A stretch of DNA of 64,000 bases from Aeromicrobium tamlense (GCF_013408555.1 NZ_JACBZN010000001.1:2356001-2420000), one strand, 5' to 3'. Positions 43,638-54,150 are shown, counted from the first letter of the stretch. Notes: generated by a model not told the origin, from the sequence alone. Numbers and translations are program-made.

Positions 43638-44530
43638 TTGACGACCTTCCCACCCACGACCGCCACCGCGACGATCCTGAACTTCAGCTCGACGCACCTT
43701 CCCGCCTTCTTGGCCTTCTTGAACACCCCTCGCAGCTTGTAGAAGTAGGCGCTCACGGCGGCGGCGCAGACCGCTTTCACCGCGACCCCTGCCGGGTTCT
43801 TCGCAGGGATCAGTCCGCACAGCGTGCTCACCCCCGCCCCGAGCGAGACGAACATCGCGTCGTGCACCTTCTTGGTCTCCTTCTTGCTCAGCTTCACGCA
43901 CACGGCCGTGCCCAGGTCGCAGAACTTCACCTTCGGGTCGGCGACGACGGGATAGGCGACGCCGCGGGCGCGGTGGTCGACGACCTGGCGGATCGTGCTC
44001 CCCCTCAGCTCGTAGCGGGTGGGCACCTGGCGCCCGGCCGCGTCGACGGCCCACGGCGCCTCGACCTGGGCGACGACGGCCCCGTCCGGTCCGACGAGGT
44101 CGACTCCTCCGTCGGGCGCCGGCCGCGGGGAGACGTCGCCGCGGAGCCCGAAGTCGTAGGTGGCCGGGGCCTCCGCCGAGTCGATCCCGACCAGCACCTG
44201 CGTGCCGGTGCTGGTCGGCGTGACGGCGAGCGACGCTCCCTTGCGCCCCGGCAGGTGGTACCGCCCGTCGGCCTTCTTGGGCGTGGCACCCCTCGCCGGC
44301 AGGTCGAGTGCGAGCGAGGCGCCTCCAGCCGTCTCGATCGGCACGGATCCCTTCCTGACGGCGCCCGTGGGCGAGGCGCTCAGCGGGACGGCCGACTCGA
44401 CCTGGGCGAGCTCGCCGAGGCGGTCGCCGAAGGTGGCGCGCGGCGTGCCGGCCTGTGTCGGTGGCAGGGCCGAGAGTGTGAGCGCGGCCGAGGTGGCCAG
44501 GACCGCGAAGGCCCGTGTGACGATGTGCAT
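43631..44530 (-). CDS. Secreted protein with Cys-rich cationic C-terminal domain
   Basis: 299 residues, not assigned to a characterised family. A signal peptide covers about 1-27 (ending P-T-Q-A-G). A middle domain (about 60-200) ends A-Y-P-V-V-A-D-P. A C-terminal domain of about 100 residues has six Cys (K-F-C, A-V-C, T-L-C, A-V-C, G-R-C, V-K-C) and many Lys (L-S-K-K-E-T-K-K-V, F-K-K-A-K-K-A). This plan, a long export region and a small cationic disulfide-rich tail, resembles secreted antibacterial proteins, and the following small membrane proteins could be immunity proteins; this is inference. The ATG has a GGGGG site. A 6-4-6 dyad lies upstream. Confidence 0.7.
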   Translation of the reverse strand: MHIVTRAFAVLATSAALTLSALPPTQAGTPRATFGDRLGELAQVESAVPLSASPTGAVRKGSVPIETAGGASLALDLPARGATPKKADGRYHLPGRKGASLAVTPTSTGTQVLVGIDSAEAPATYDFGLRGDVSPRPAPDGGVDLVGPDGAVVAQVEAPWAVDAAGRQVPTRYELRGSTIRQVVDHRARGVAYPVVADPKVKFCDLGTAVCVKLSKKETKKVHDAMFVSLGAGVSTLCGLIPAKNPAGVAVKAVCAAAVSAYFYKLRGVFKKAKKAGRCVELKFRIVAVAVVGGKVVKC

Positions 44531-44578
44531 GAATCCCCCGATTCGGTGATGGGCGAGGCCCGTGACGAACGAACTGAC

Positions 44579-44594
44579 GCACAACTTATTGTGC
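44579..44594. promoter_or_regulatory. Dyad GCACAA-CTTA-TTGTGC upstream of the secreted-protein operon
   Basis: A perfect 6-4-6 inverted repeat 48 bases before the ATG, in a locally A+T-rich stretch. It is a candidate operator for the operon. Confidence 0.5.
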
Positions 44595-44638
44595 TTCAGG
44601 GGACGCGTCAAGCACCCATTCCCCCGGGTGTGGAGAGG

Positions 44639-45388
44639 TCAGGTGAGTCGCTGCAGCTGCGGGATCCGTGAGACTCCCGGCGCCGGGAAGAGGCGCATCG
44701 CGACGACCAGGATCGCGCAGGCGACGATCCCGTCCATGAACCAGTGGTTCGCCGTGACGGTGACGACCACGATCGTGATCGCCGCGTGCCAGACCGCCAG
44801 CTGGCGCACCAGGCCGTTCGCGGTCCGCACCACCACGACGGCGATCAGCACCGCCCAGCCCACGTGCAGGCTCGGCATGGCGGCGTACTGGTTGGCCACC
44901 GCACCGCTCGCGCCGTCATACGCCGAAGGGCCGTACTCGGTCATCGAGTCGACGAACCCCCACTGCGGGAACATGCGCGGCGGGGCCAGCGGGAACGCCA
45001 TGTGCAGCATCACCGCGCAGGTCGTCTGGATGATGATGAGGTTCCGCGCCCAGCGGTACTCGGCCCGGGGGCGCCGGACGAATCCCCACACGAGGAACGC
45101 CACCGTGGCCGGGAAGTGCACCCCGACGTAGTAGACGTTGGCTGCCTGCAGCAGGTCGACCGACGGGACGAGGTCCTGGATGAAGGCCTCGTGCGACAGC
45201 CGCAGGGCGCGCTCGAGCCCGCGCACCGCGGCGGCGTTCGCGTGCGCGGTCTGCTCCGCGTCGATCGTCACCAGACGACCGACGCGGTACAGCACGTAGA
45301 CGAGCGCCAGCAGCGTCAGCTCGAACACCGCAGGCAGGATCCCGTCGCGCAAGCGAACGACGACCTCGGACCGCCGCGGGAGGGCCAT
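44639..45388 (-). CDS. PAP2 superfamily membrane protein
   Basis: 249 residues, six hydrophobic segments. M-P-S-L-H-V-G-W-A and A-N-H-W-F-M-D-G-I are the two conserved phosphatase signatures (PAP2_3, inositol-phosphorylceramide-synthase-like), giving two catalytic His and a final Asp on the outer side. It could dephosphorylate lipid or polyprenyl phosphates, or move phospho-head groups. Single gene, not coupled to neighbours. Confidence 0.88.
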   Translation of the reverse strand: MALPRRSEVVVRLRDGILPAVFELTLLALVYVLYRVGRLVTIDAEQTAHANAAAVRGLERALRLSHEAFIQDLVPSVDLLQAANVYYVGVHFPATVAFLVWGFVRRPRAEYRWARNLIIIQTTCAVMLHMAFPLAPPRMFPQWGFVDSMTEYGPSAYDGASGAVANQYAAMPSLHVGWAVLIAVVVVRTANGLVRQLAVWHAAITIVVVTVTANHWFMDGIVACAILVVAMRLFPAPGVSRIPQLQRLT

Positions 45389-45465
45389 TGCACCAGACTC
45401 TCAAACCACTCCCGGTAGCAACACCCTTGGACGACCCCGAGATCACCCTGAGGGCCGCGAGTGGA

Positions 45466-46629
45466 TCAGAGGGTGGACTGGATGCCGGCGAGCAGCTGGC
45501 GCGCCATGACGATCCGCTGGACCTGGTTCGTGCCCTCGTAGATCTGGGTGATCTTGGCGTCGCGCATCATCCGCTCGACCGGGTAGTCGCGGGTGAAGCC
45601 GTAGCCGCCGAGCAGCTGCACGGCGTCGGTGGTCACCTGCATCGCGACGTCGGACGCAAAGGCCTTCGCGGCGGCGCCGAAGAACGTGAGGTCCTTGTCG
45701 CCGCGCTCGGAGCGACCGGCGGCCGCGTAGGTGAGCTGGCGCGCGGCCTCGATCTTCATGCCCATGTCGGCGATCATGAACTGCAGGCCCTGGAAGTCCG
45801 AGACGGGCTTGCCGAACTGCTTGCGCTCCTGGACGTAGCCCAGCGCGTAGTCGAGGGCGCCCTGCGCCACGCCGACCGCCTGCGCGGCGATGGTGACGCG
45901 GGTGTGGTCGAGGGTCTTCATCGCGATCGCGAAGCCCTCGCCGACGTCGCCGATGATGCGGTCGCCCGGGATGCGCACGTTGTCGAAGTAGACCTCGCGC
46001 GTCGGCGAGCCCTTGATGCCGAGCTTCTTCTCCGGTGCGCCGAACGAGACGCCCGCGTCGGACTTCTCCACGACGAACGCGGTGATGCCCTTCGTCCGCT
46101 TCTCGAAGTCGGTCTGCGTCAGGACGGTGTAGTACTCCGACTCGCCCGCGTTGGTGATCCAGCGCTTCGTGCCGTTGATGACCCAGTCGTCACCGTCGCG
46201 CTTGGCAGTGGTCCGCTGGTTGGCGGCGTCGGAGCCGGCCTCGGGCTCGGAGAGGCAGTAGCTGAAGCCGCCCTCGCCGCGCGCGAGCTTGCCCAGGTAC
46301 TTCGCCTTGATCTCCTCGCCGCCGCCGATCTGCACCGGCAGCGAGCCGAGCTTGTTGACCGCGGGGATGAGCGAGCTGGAGACGCACACGCGGGCGACCT
46401 CCTCGATCACCAGCACGGTGGCGAGCGCGTCGGCGCCGGCTCCCCCGTACTGCTCGGGCACGTGCGGCGCGTGGAAGTCGGCCGCGATGAGCGCCTGGTT
46501 CGCCTCGCTCGGGAAGCGCGCCTCCTCGTCCACGGCGGCGGCGTGCGGGGCGATCTTCGCCTCGGCCACGGCGCGCACCGCCTCGCGGATCGCCTGATGC
46601 TCCTCGGACAACGCGAAGAAATCGGACAC
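45466..46629 (-). CDS. Acyl-CoA dehydrogenase (FadE25-like)
   Basis: 387 residues, standard ACAD length. F-S-Y-C-L-S-E-P-E-A-G-S-D and W-I-T-N-A bind FAD and substrate. The catalytic base Glu365 is in Q-I-Y-E-G-T-N-Q-V-Q-R. It oxidises an acyl-CoA to the 2-enoyl form, passing electrons to ETF. Its place before purE/purK matches mycobacterial fadE25. GTG 46627-46629 with GGGAG is preferred; upstream residues are not conserved-like. Confidence 0.93.
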   Translation of the reverse strand: MSDFFALSEEHQAIREAVRAVAEAKIAPHAAAVDEEARFPSEANQALIAADFHAPHVPEQYGGAGADALATVLVIEEVARVCVSSSLIPAVNKLGSLPVQIGGGEEIKAKYLGKLARGEGGFSYCLSEPEAGSDAANQRTTAKRDGDDWVINGTKRWITNAGESEYYTVLTQTDFEKRTKGITAFVVEKSDAGVSFGAPEKKLGIKGSPTREVYFDNVRIPGDRIIGDVGEGFAIAMKTLDHTRVTIAAQAVGVAQGALDYALGYVQERKQFGKPVSDFQGLQFMIADMGMKIEAARQLTYAAAGRSERGDKDLTFFGAAAKAFASDVAMQVTTDAVQLLGGYGFTRDYPVERMMRDAKITQIYEGTNQVQRIVMARQLLAGIQSTL

Positions 46630-46730
46630 GCTCGAACTCCCGGGGGTTGAAAAGGTAGGAACTCCGCGCATTCTACGCCGCGGGCTGCCGCGCCCCTCCC
46701 GGGGTGACCCGCCGCAGACACCCGGCGGCG

Positions 46731-47432
46731 TCAGTGACGCTCGAGCGCCTCGACGATCAGCCGGGCCAGCTCACGCGGCTTCGTGAACTGCGGCCAGTGC
46801 CCGGTGGGCAGGTCGACGTACTCGACCTCGCGCAGCCGGCCGACCTCGGCGGCCCACGCATCGCCGGCCTCGATCGCGTCGCGCAGCACCTGGGACGGGA
46901 ACTCGCAGCAGATGATCGTCGCCGGCACGTCGAGGCGGCGATCATCGGCGTAGGAGATTCCGTCGGTCCCGACGCGGATCGGCTGCGGCACGGCCCGCGC
47001 CTCGAAGTCGGCCCGGATCGCCTCGTCCATGTCGACGAGGTCCATCTCGGTGAACGTGTCCCACGGCGGCAGCGGGATCTCGTCGCCGTCGGGCGGCAGC
47101 TCGTCGTTGATCGGCTCGCCCTCGGGCTGCGGACCCGAGTCGACGTAGATCGCGCGCGCGATCCGGTCGGGGCGCAGGTCGGCGACGCCGTGGATGACCG
47201 CACCGCCACCGGAGTGCCCGACCAGCACGACGTCACCATCGAGCGCGTCGACCCGCGCAGCCACGAACTCGACGTGGTCGCGCAGCCCGATGTCCGCGCG
47301 GGGCGCGTCGCGCGACTCGAGGCCGGGCAGCGTCAGCGGGTGCACGCGGTGTCCGGCCTCGACGATCAGCGGCGTGACCTCGTCCCACGACGAGGCGTCC
47401 AGCCAGAATCCGGGAACCAGGATGATGTCCAT
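46731..47432 (-). CDS. Alpha/beta hydrolase
   Basis: 233 residues. V-P-G-F-W-L-D gives the oxyanion loop. The nucleophile Ser is in V-G-H-S-G-G-G (about residue 74), and the His in L-P-T-G-H-W-P near 213. It resembles the EstC/hydroxynitrile-lyase-like hydrolases. The substrate is unknown. Its leaderless promoter (TAGCGT, 7 nt before ATG) shows it is not part of the purK-purE operon. Confidence 0.87.
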   Translation of the reverse strand: MDIILVPGFWLDASSWDEVTPLIVEAGHRVHPLTLPGLESRDAPRADIGLRDHVEFVAARVDALDGDVVLVGHSGGGAVIHGVADLRPDRIARAIYVDSGPQPEGEPINDELPPDGDEIPLPPWDTFTEMDLVDMDEAIRADFEARAVPQPIRVGTDGISYADDRRLDVPATIICCEFPSQVLRDAIEAGDAWAAEVGRLREVEYVDLPTGHWPQFTKPRELARLIVEALERH

Positions 47433-47439
47433 GTCTCGG

Positions 47440-47445
47440 ACGCTA
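47440..47445 (-). promoter_or_regulatory. -10 box of the alpha/beta hydrolase gene
   Basis: TAGCGT on the minus strand, 7 nt before ATG 47432. Confidence 0.5.
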
Positions 47446-47470
47446 CTCCTGCGACTGGACGAGGTTTCCC

Positions 47471-47538
47471 GTCACTTCACGAGGTTTGCGAACCTCGCGA
47501 AGTGACGGTTTCCCCGGTTAAGCGGGGAAACCGTCACT
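47471..47538. terminator. Two mutually exclusive hairpins at the end of purE
   Basis: Hairpin A: 47471-47486 with 47491-47506 (one mismatch). Hairpin B: AGTGACGGTTTCCCCG (47501-47516) with 47523-47538, a perfect 16-bp stem with loop GTTAAG. They share AGTGAC, so only one can form. Hairpin B includes the purE stop codon, so it lies on the coding end. Confidence 0.75.
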
Positions 47539-48028
47539 CACCGCGGACCACGGCGCCCTTGGCGCGGGCGGCGTCGGCGAGGGTGGCCTGGAAGTCGACC
47601 ATGGCCCGCGTGAGGGCGGGGTCGCCGGCGGCGAGGATCCGCACGGCCAGCAGACCGGCGTTGCGGGCGTTGCCGATCGCGACCGTGGCCACCGGCACGC
47701 CGGCCGGCATCTGCACGATCGAGAGCAGCGAGTCCATCCCGTCGAGGTACTTCAGCGGCACGGGCACGCCGATGACCGGCAGCGGCGTGACCGCGGCGAG
47801 CATGCCGGGCAGGTGGGCGGCACCGCCGGCGCCGGCGATGATGACCTCGATGCCGCGCTCGTGGGCGCGGCGTCCGTACTCGAGCATCTCGTCGGGCATC
47901 CGGTGCGCCGAGACGACGTCGGCCTCGTACGCGATGCCGAACTCGGCCACGGCCTGCGCGGCGGCCTCCATCGTGGGCCAGTCCGAGTCGGACCCCATCA
48001 CGATCCCGACGCGTGCGCTCTCGCTCAT
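47534..48028 (-). CDS. purE: 5-(carboxyamino)imidazole ribonucleotide mutase
   Basis: 164 residues, class I PurE. G-S-D-S-D-W near 12-17, S-A-H-R-M-P near 40-45 with the catalytic His, G-A-G-G-A-A-H-L-P and G-N-A-R-N-A. It converts N5-CAIR to CAIR in purine synthesis. The ATG overlaps the purK stop (ATGA). It ends in a strong hairpin. Confidence 0.95.
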   Translation of the reverse strand: MSESARVGIVMGSDSDWPTMEAAAQAVAEFGIAYEADVVSAHRMPDEMLEYGRRAHERGIEVIIAGAGGAAHLPGMLAAVTPLPVIGVPVPLKYLDGMDSLLSIVQMPAGVPVATVAIGNARNAGLLAVRILAAGDPALTRAMVDFQATLADAARAKGAVVRGE

Positions 48029-49161
48029 CCTTCGACTCCGTCCGTCAGCAGGCTCGCGCTGCGCCGGGCCCGGCGGAGCACGTCTTCGAGGTCGTCGCCC
48101 ACGGCGGTGACGTGGCCAACCTTGCGGCCGGGCTTCACCGCCTTGCCGTAGAGGTGGACCTTCACGTCGGGCTCGGCCGCGAGGGCGACCGCGCGCTGGG
48201 CCTCGAGGTCCTCCACGGCGCCGCCGAGGATGTTGACCATGACCGCCCACGGCTGGCGCGGGGTCGTCGAGCCGAGCGGCAGGCCGGTGACGGCGCGCAG
48301 GTGGTTCTCGAACTGACTCGTCACGGCGCCGTCGATCGACCAGTGACCCGTGTTGTGCGGGCGCATCGCGAGCTCGTTGACGAGCACGCGGTCGTCGTCG
48401 GTCTCGAACAACTCGACGGCCAGCATGCCGACCACGCCGAGCTCCTCGGCGACCGTGCGGGCGATGCCGCGGGCCCGCGCCTCGAGGGCGGGGTCGAGAT
48501 TCGGGGCCGGCGCGATCACCTCGGAGCAGACACCGTTGACCTGGCGCGACTCCACGACCGGGTAGTCGACCATCTCGCCGGTCGCGCTGCGGGCGACCTG
48601 CGCCGACAGCTCGCGGCGGAACGGCACGAGCTCCTCCACCAGCAGCTCGCCCTCGGCGCGGAACGGCTCCTCGAGGTCGGCCTCGGACTCGGCCTTCCAG
48701 ACCCCCTTGCCGTCGTAGCCGCCGCGCGCGGTCTTGACGATCGCCGGGAACCCGAACGTGACGACGTCGGAAGGCTCGCCCACCTCGGCCCAGCGCGGGC
48801 ACGGGACGCCCAGCTCGGTGAGACGGCGACGCATGACCAGCTTGTCCTGCGCGTGGATCAGCGCGTCGGGTCCGGGACGGCACTCGTGGCCCTCGGCGGC
48901 GAGGGTGCGCAGGTGCTCCGGCGGCACGTGCTCGTGGTCGAACGTCACCACGGGGGCGTCGCCGACCGCGGCACGGAGGTCGTCGAGGTCGGTGTGCGAG
49001 CCCACGCGGTGGGCACCGATCACCTGGGCGGCGGAGACGTCGGGACCCTCGGCCAGCAGCGCCAGCCGCAGGCCAAGCGCGATCGCCGGGGGCTGCATCA
49101 TCCGCGCCAGCTGGCCTCCGCCGATCACGGCGACGTCCGGGGCGGGAGCTTCGTGCGTCAC
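48025..49161 (-). CDS. purK: 5-(carboxyamino)imidazole ribonucleotide synthase
   Basis: 378 residues, ATP-grasp. N-terminal [19 protein letters not shown] glycine loop near 141-151, E-x-x-V and [12 protein letters not shown] metal/substrate motif. It makes N5-CAIR from AIR, bicarbonate and ATP. The GTG start has TAGGCT 6 nt upstream (leaderless). First gene of the purK-purE operon. Confidence 0.95.
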   Translation of the reverse strand: MTHEAPAPDVAVIGGGQLARMMQPPAIALGLRLALLAEGPDVSAAQVIGAHRVGSHTDLDDLRAAVGDAPVVTFDHEHVPPEHLRTLAAEGHECRPGPDALIHAQDKLVMRRRLTELGVPCPRWAEVGEPSDVVTFGFPAIVKTARGGYDGKGVWKAESEADLEEPFRAEGELLVEELVPFRRELSAQVARSATGEMVDYPVVESRQVNGVCSEVIAPAPNLDPALEARARGIARTVAEELGVVGMLAVELFETDDDRVLVNELAMRPHNTGHWSIDGAVTSQFENHLRAVTGLPLGSTTPRQPWAVMVNILGGAVEDLEAQRAVALAAEPDVKVHLYGKAVKPGRKVGHVTAVGDDLEDVLRRARRSASLLTDGVEG

Positions 49162-49167
49162 GGCGCC

Positions 49168-49173
49168 AGCCTA
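49168..49173 (-). promoter_or_regulatory. -10 box of purKE operon
   Basis: TAGGCT on the minus strand, 6 nt before GTG 49161. Confidence 0.55.
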
Positions 49174-49207
49174 GAGCGAACCGGCCCGGGACCGCGGCGG
49201 AGGTCGC

Positions 49208-50194
49208 TCAGCGGGCGCGGAAGGAGCGACGCTCGGTGACGGTGATCGGCGAGAGGGTGCCGAAGCCCTTGATCGGGCGCGGCGGCAGCGCCCGGGTCTC
49301 GAACCTGTCGCCGAGCGCGTCGGCGGTGGACTGGTCGACGAGCACGCGGTTGGCGCGCGCCACCTGCGAGAGCCGCGCGGCGAGGTTCACCGGAGGGCCG
49401 AACACGTCGCCGAGCCGGCTCAGCACCGACCCCGTGGCCAGACCGACCCGGACGTCGGGCAGCTTCGGCCGGGCGCCGATCGTCGTGATGATGTCGAGCG
49501 AGATCCGCGTGGTGTGCACCGGGTCGTGGTGCACGAAGAGCATCGCGTCGCCGAGCGTCTTGATGACGCGCGCGCCGGCCGCCGTGATGAGGTCGCCGCA
49601 GCGCGTCTCGAACTCCTCGACCACCGACGCCAGGGCGGTCTCGTCGAGACGGTTCGACAGTGCGGTGAAGCGCGTCATGTCGGCGAACCCGACGGTCATG
49701 TCGGTGGTCAGCAGCGCCTGGTCGTTCTCGCCGAGAGCCGTGAGGCGCGCCGCGGCGGCGGCCAGGTGGCGGCGCCAGACGTGCACCATGAGGCGCTCGA
49801 AGCCGGGCACCGAGCTCTGCGCGAGCTCGAGGGCGGCCTCGGCGCGGCTCTGCGACTTGCCCCGCACGATGTCGGCCTCCAGCTGGTCGACGAGGATCGT
49901 CACCTGCCAGTCGGCCAGGCGCGACATCGTCTGGCCCAGCGCGCGGGTGAGACGGAAGACGGTCTCCTCGTCGAGGATCTCGTGCTCCATCGCGGTGGCC
50001 ACGATCGCGACCGCGGAGACGTCGGCGTCGCCGAACGCCATCTCCTCGCCCGGATCCGGGAAGCCGAGGTTGCGCCACAGCCGGGCGGCCTGCTCGGGGG
50101 TGAGTCCGCCCCGCTCGGCCGTCTCGGCGTTCGTGTAGTGCAGCTGCTCGGCGAGGATGACGTCGACCAGCTGCTGGTCGTCAGGACTGCTCAT
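49208..50194 (-). CDS. Class III adenylate cyclase, Rv1264-like
   Basis: 328 residues. An N-terminal helical regulatory domain (about 25-150) has A-R-L-W-R-N-L-G-F and F-G-D-A-D-V, as in the pH-sensing Rv1264/Rv2212 type. The cyclase domain (about 160-328) has metal Asp172 and Asp216, adenine-specifying Lys212 and Asp263, and transition-state Asn270 and Arg274. All catalytic residues are present, so it should form cAMP as a homodimer in the cytosol. It overlaps the PH-domain gene by 14 bases, so translation is coupled. Confidence 0.9.
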   Translation of the reverse strand: MSSPDDQQLVDVILAEQLHYTNAETAERGGLTPEQAARLWRNLGFPDPGEEMAFGDADVSAVAIVATAMEHEILDEETVFRLTRALGQTMSRLADWQVTILVDQLEADIVRGKSQSRAEAALELAQSSVPGFERLMVHVWRRHLAAAAARLTALGENDQALLTTDMTVGFADMTRFTALSNRLDETALASVVEEFETRCGDLITAAGARVIKTLGDAMLFVHHDPVHTTRISLDIITTIGARPKLPDVRVGLATGSVLSRLGDVFGPPVNLAARLSQVARANRVLVDQSTADALGDRFETRALPPRPIKGFGTLSPITVTERRSFRAR

Positions 50195-50693
50195 CGCGGC
50201 GCGCCTCGGGTGCGTGGGAGGCCAGCACGAGCCGCGAGATGCGGCGGTGGAAGTCCTCGATGTGGGGGATGTCGTGCAGCTGCAGGCCGGCCTGCTGGCT
50301 GGCGTCGTGGATGATCAGCGTGCCGCAGCGCAGGACCCGGTCGATCAGGCCCTTCTCGTAGGCGACATCGTTGATGCGGGCGAGCGGGATGATCCGGCCG
50401 CTGCGCGTCAGGATGCCCTTCTGCTCGATCAGGCGCCGGTTCGTGAGGGTGTAGGTCCAGGTGAGCCAGCGCAGGAACGGCAGCAGCGTGCCCCAGACGA
50501 ACAGCACCGCCAGGACGACGATCCCGGCCAGTCGCGGAGTGCCTCCGCCCGAGTCGCCGACCGCGCCGGCGAAGTACCCGCCGACCAGCATGATCGCCAG
50601 GCCGACGAGGAAGGGCACGATCAGCACCTTGAGGTGGGTGCGGGTCTCGGCCTCGACCACCTCGTCGTCGAGCAGCAGCTTCTCGGACAGCAT
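50181..50693 (-). CDS. PH domain-containing membrane protein
   Basis: 170 residues. Two hydrophobic helices at about 22-44 and 55-75 are followed by a bacterial PH (bPH2) domain (T-Y-T-L-T-N-R-R-L-I-E-Q-K-G-I, I-P-L-A-R-I-N-D-V). It matches Rv3278c, which also neighbours birA and purK. The function is unknown. ATG 50691-50693 is preferred; the end overlaps the cyclase start. Confidence 0.88.
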   Translation of the reverse strand: MLSEKLLLDDEVVEAETRTHLKVLIVPFLVGLAIMLVGGYFAGAVGDSGGGTPRLAGIVVLAVLFVWGTLLPFLRWLTWTYTLTNRRLIEQKGILTRSGRIIPLARINDVAYEKGLIDRVLRCGTLIIHDASQQAGLQLHDIPHIEDFHRRISRLVLASHAPEARRDEQS

Positions 50694-50728
50694 GCCGCCA
50701 TGATCCCACGACGGACCGACGGCGGGGA

Positions 50729-51511
50729 TCACGCCGGGCGCAGGTGCGTCACGTCACCGGCCGACCACGGCACGCCGTCGACGACGAGGCAGCCCGACGC
50801 GTCGATCCCGGTCGCCTCGCCCACCACGTCGGAGCCGTCGGCGCGCTCGATCCGCACCTGCCGCCCGATCGTGGAGCACGTGGCCGCGTAGGCGTCGGCC
50901 AGCTCGGCGGCGCTCGCGGGGTCGCGCCAGAGCTCGAGCCGCTCGCGCAGGCGGCGCAGCAGCACCGGAAGGATCTCGGTGCGGTCGGTGGTGCTCGCGC
51001 CCTCCAGCAGCAGCGAGGTCGCCCGCTCCACCGGCAGGTCCTCGGCGGAGAGGCCGACGTTGAGGCCGACTCCCACCACCGCCGCCGCGCCGATCGAGGT
51101 CTCGACGCGCTCGACGAGGATCCCGCAGAGCTTGCGACGGTCCTCGACGAGGACGTCGTTGGGCCACTTGAGCGCGGCGTCGACGCCCAGCTCGCGCACG
51201 GTGTCGACGACGGCCAGGCCCGTGACGAGCGGCAGCCACGGCCAGCGCGTCGGCGGCACCTCGGTGGGACGGACCAGCACCGAGACGGCGATGCCCGTGT
51301 ACCGCGGCATCGTGAAGGTGCGGTCGAGGCGACCCCGGCCCGCGGCCTGGTGGTCGGTGGTGTGCACGGTCCACTCGGGCGCGCCGTCGTGAGCGGCCTG
51401 CGCGAGGTCGGCGTTCGTGCTGGCGGTCTCGTCGGTGACGTGGACCTCGAACCCGACGGCGTCGGCTCGCAGGCGGTCGCGGTCGAGGGGGGCCAGGTGG
51501 GGCTGCTGCAC
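50729..51511 (-). CDS. birA: Biotin-[acetyl-CoA-carboxylase] ligase
   Basis: 260 residues, group I biotin protein ligase without a DNA-binding N-terminus. G-R-G-R at 58-61 binds biotinyl-AMP, K-W-P-N-D-V near 125-130 is the ligase motif, and C-G-I-L-V-E follows. It attaches biotin to AccA3 (Lys552) and the mini-BCCP (Lys36). GTG 51509-51511 is chosen; the longer frame enters the accD5 promoter. Divergent from accD5. Confidence 0.93.
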   Translation of the reverse strand: MQQPHLAPLDRDRLRADAVGFEVHVTDETASTNADLAQAAHDGAPEWTVHTTDHQAAGRGRLDRTFTMPRYTGIAVSVLVRPTEVPPTRWPWLPLVTGLAVVDTVRELGVDAALKWPNDVLVEDRRKLCGILVERVETSIGAAAVVGVGLNVGLSAEDLPVERATSLLLEGASTTDRTEILPVLLRRLRERLELWRDPASAAELADAYAATCSTIGRQVRIERADGSDVVGEATGIDASGCLVVDGVPWSAGDVTHLRPA

Positions 51512-51575
51512 GGGCCCACCCTCGCACAGTCGACGGTGCGCCCAGTCCCTTGATGAGGCTCGGATCACTGCCGGT

Positions 51576-51581
51576 TAGGGT
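51576..51581 (+). promoter_or_regulatory. -10 box of accD5 operon
   Basis: TAGGGT, 7 nt before ATG 51589; predicts a leaderless accD5-accE5 message. Confidence 0.55.
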
Positions 51582-51588
51582 GTTCGCC

Positions 51589-53189
<1,601 letters not shown>

Positions 53190-53193
<4 letters not shown>

Positions 53194-53438
53194 GCGACGC
53201 CGTGGACGAGACCACCGAGACCCCGGAGAGCAAGCCCGTGCTCCGGGTGGTCAAGGGCGACCCGACCGCCGAGGAGCTGGCGGCACTCGTCGCGGTCGTC
53301 GCCGCGCGCAACGCCGCCGCGGCCGCCGCGGCTGCCGACTCGAAGCCGAGGCCGCGCAGCCAGTGGGGTCACCCCACGCGCCAGCACCGCACGCCGCACC
53401 GCTTCGGCCCCGGCCAGTGGCGCGCCTCCGCCTTCTGA
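53190..53438 (+). CDS. accE5: Acyl-CoA carboxylase epsilon subunit
   Basis: 82 residues. [20 protein letters not shown] near 22-41 is the AccE signature helix; an Ala-rich stretch and a W-containing basic tail (S-Q-W-G, W-R-A-S-A-F) follow. It bridges AccA3 and AccD5 and raises activity in actinobacteria. Coupled to accD5. Confidence 0.92.
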
Positions 53439-53490
53439 CGCACGACTGACGGGGACCGTGTTCTCCGGGCACGTGTGGAACGATCGAGGC

Positions 53491-54150
53491 ATGACCCTGC
53501 GACCCGAGCCCGACGTGTCGCACGCCGACTGGTTCACCGGTGCGGCCGAGGGCTGGCCGATCCTCGCCATGCAGGGCCCGCCGGGGTTCGAGGCCTACGC
53601 GACCGTCCCGTACGACGACGGCGAGTCCGAGACCTACCGCAGCGACGACGCGATCATGGCGATCGTCGTCGAGATCGCCGCACGGCACACGCGCACCCCG
53701 GACGACGTCTTCTTCGGCCTCTGGGACGGCTGGGGCGAGCTGACCGACGCCGGCCGCGCCTACACGACCCTGCGCGGCAACTGGCTGCGCGACCTGTGGT
53801 TCCGCCCCACCCCGCCGCGCATCAGGCCCGCGTTCGACGACGACGTCCTCGACGCCCCGAAGGTCGACCTCGAGGGCGAGCGCTCCTACCTGCTGTTCCG
53901 CGGCCCCGCTTCGGACGTGGGCGACTGGGGCGCGCGCCCGTACGGCACCGACGTCGAGCGCACCCTGCCGTCCGCCTCGCTGACGTGGCCCGCCGATCGC
54001 GCCTGGTTCGTCGCCGCCGACGTCGACCCCACGTGGCTGTGCGTCGGCGGGTCGCAGCGACTGATCGACGAGGTGCTGGCCCACCCCGACCTGAGCGCCG
54101 AGGTCGCCACCCACGGCGCCGTGCCCGCCCTCGACCCGGAGGACCGATGA
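53491..54150 (+). CDS. Conserved hypothetical protein (actinobacterial)
   Basis: 219 residues, soluble, acidic, Trp-rich. W-F-T-G-A-A-E-G-W-P-I-L-A, F-F-G-L-W-D-G-W-G-E and S-L-T-W-P-A-D-R-A-W-F-V-A-A-D-V-D are striking. No known fold recognised and no signal peptide. ATG 53491 is preferred over a GTG 11 codons upstream. The stop overlaps maf (ATGA), so the protein is made with AccD5/AccE5/Maf. Confidence 0.75.
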   Translation: MTLRPEPDVSHADWFTGAAEGWPILAMQGPPGFEAYATVPYDDGESETYRSDDAIMAIVVEIAARHTRTPDDVFFGLWDGWGELTDAGRAYTTLRGNWLRDLWFRPTPPRIRPAFDDDVLDAPKVDLEGERSYLLFRGPASDVGDWGARPYGTDVERTLPSASLTWPADRAWFVAADVDPTWLCVGGSQRLIDEVLAHPDLSAEVATHGAVPALDPEDR

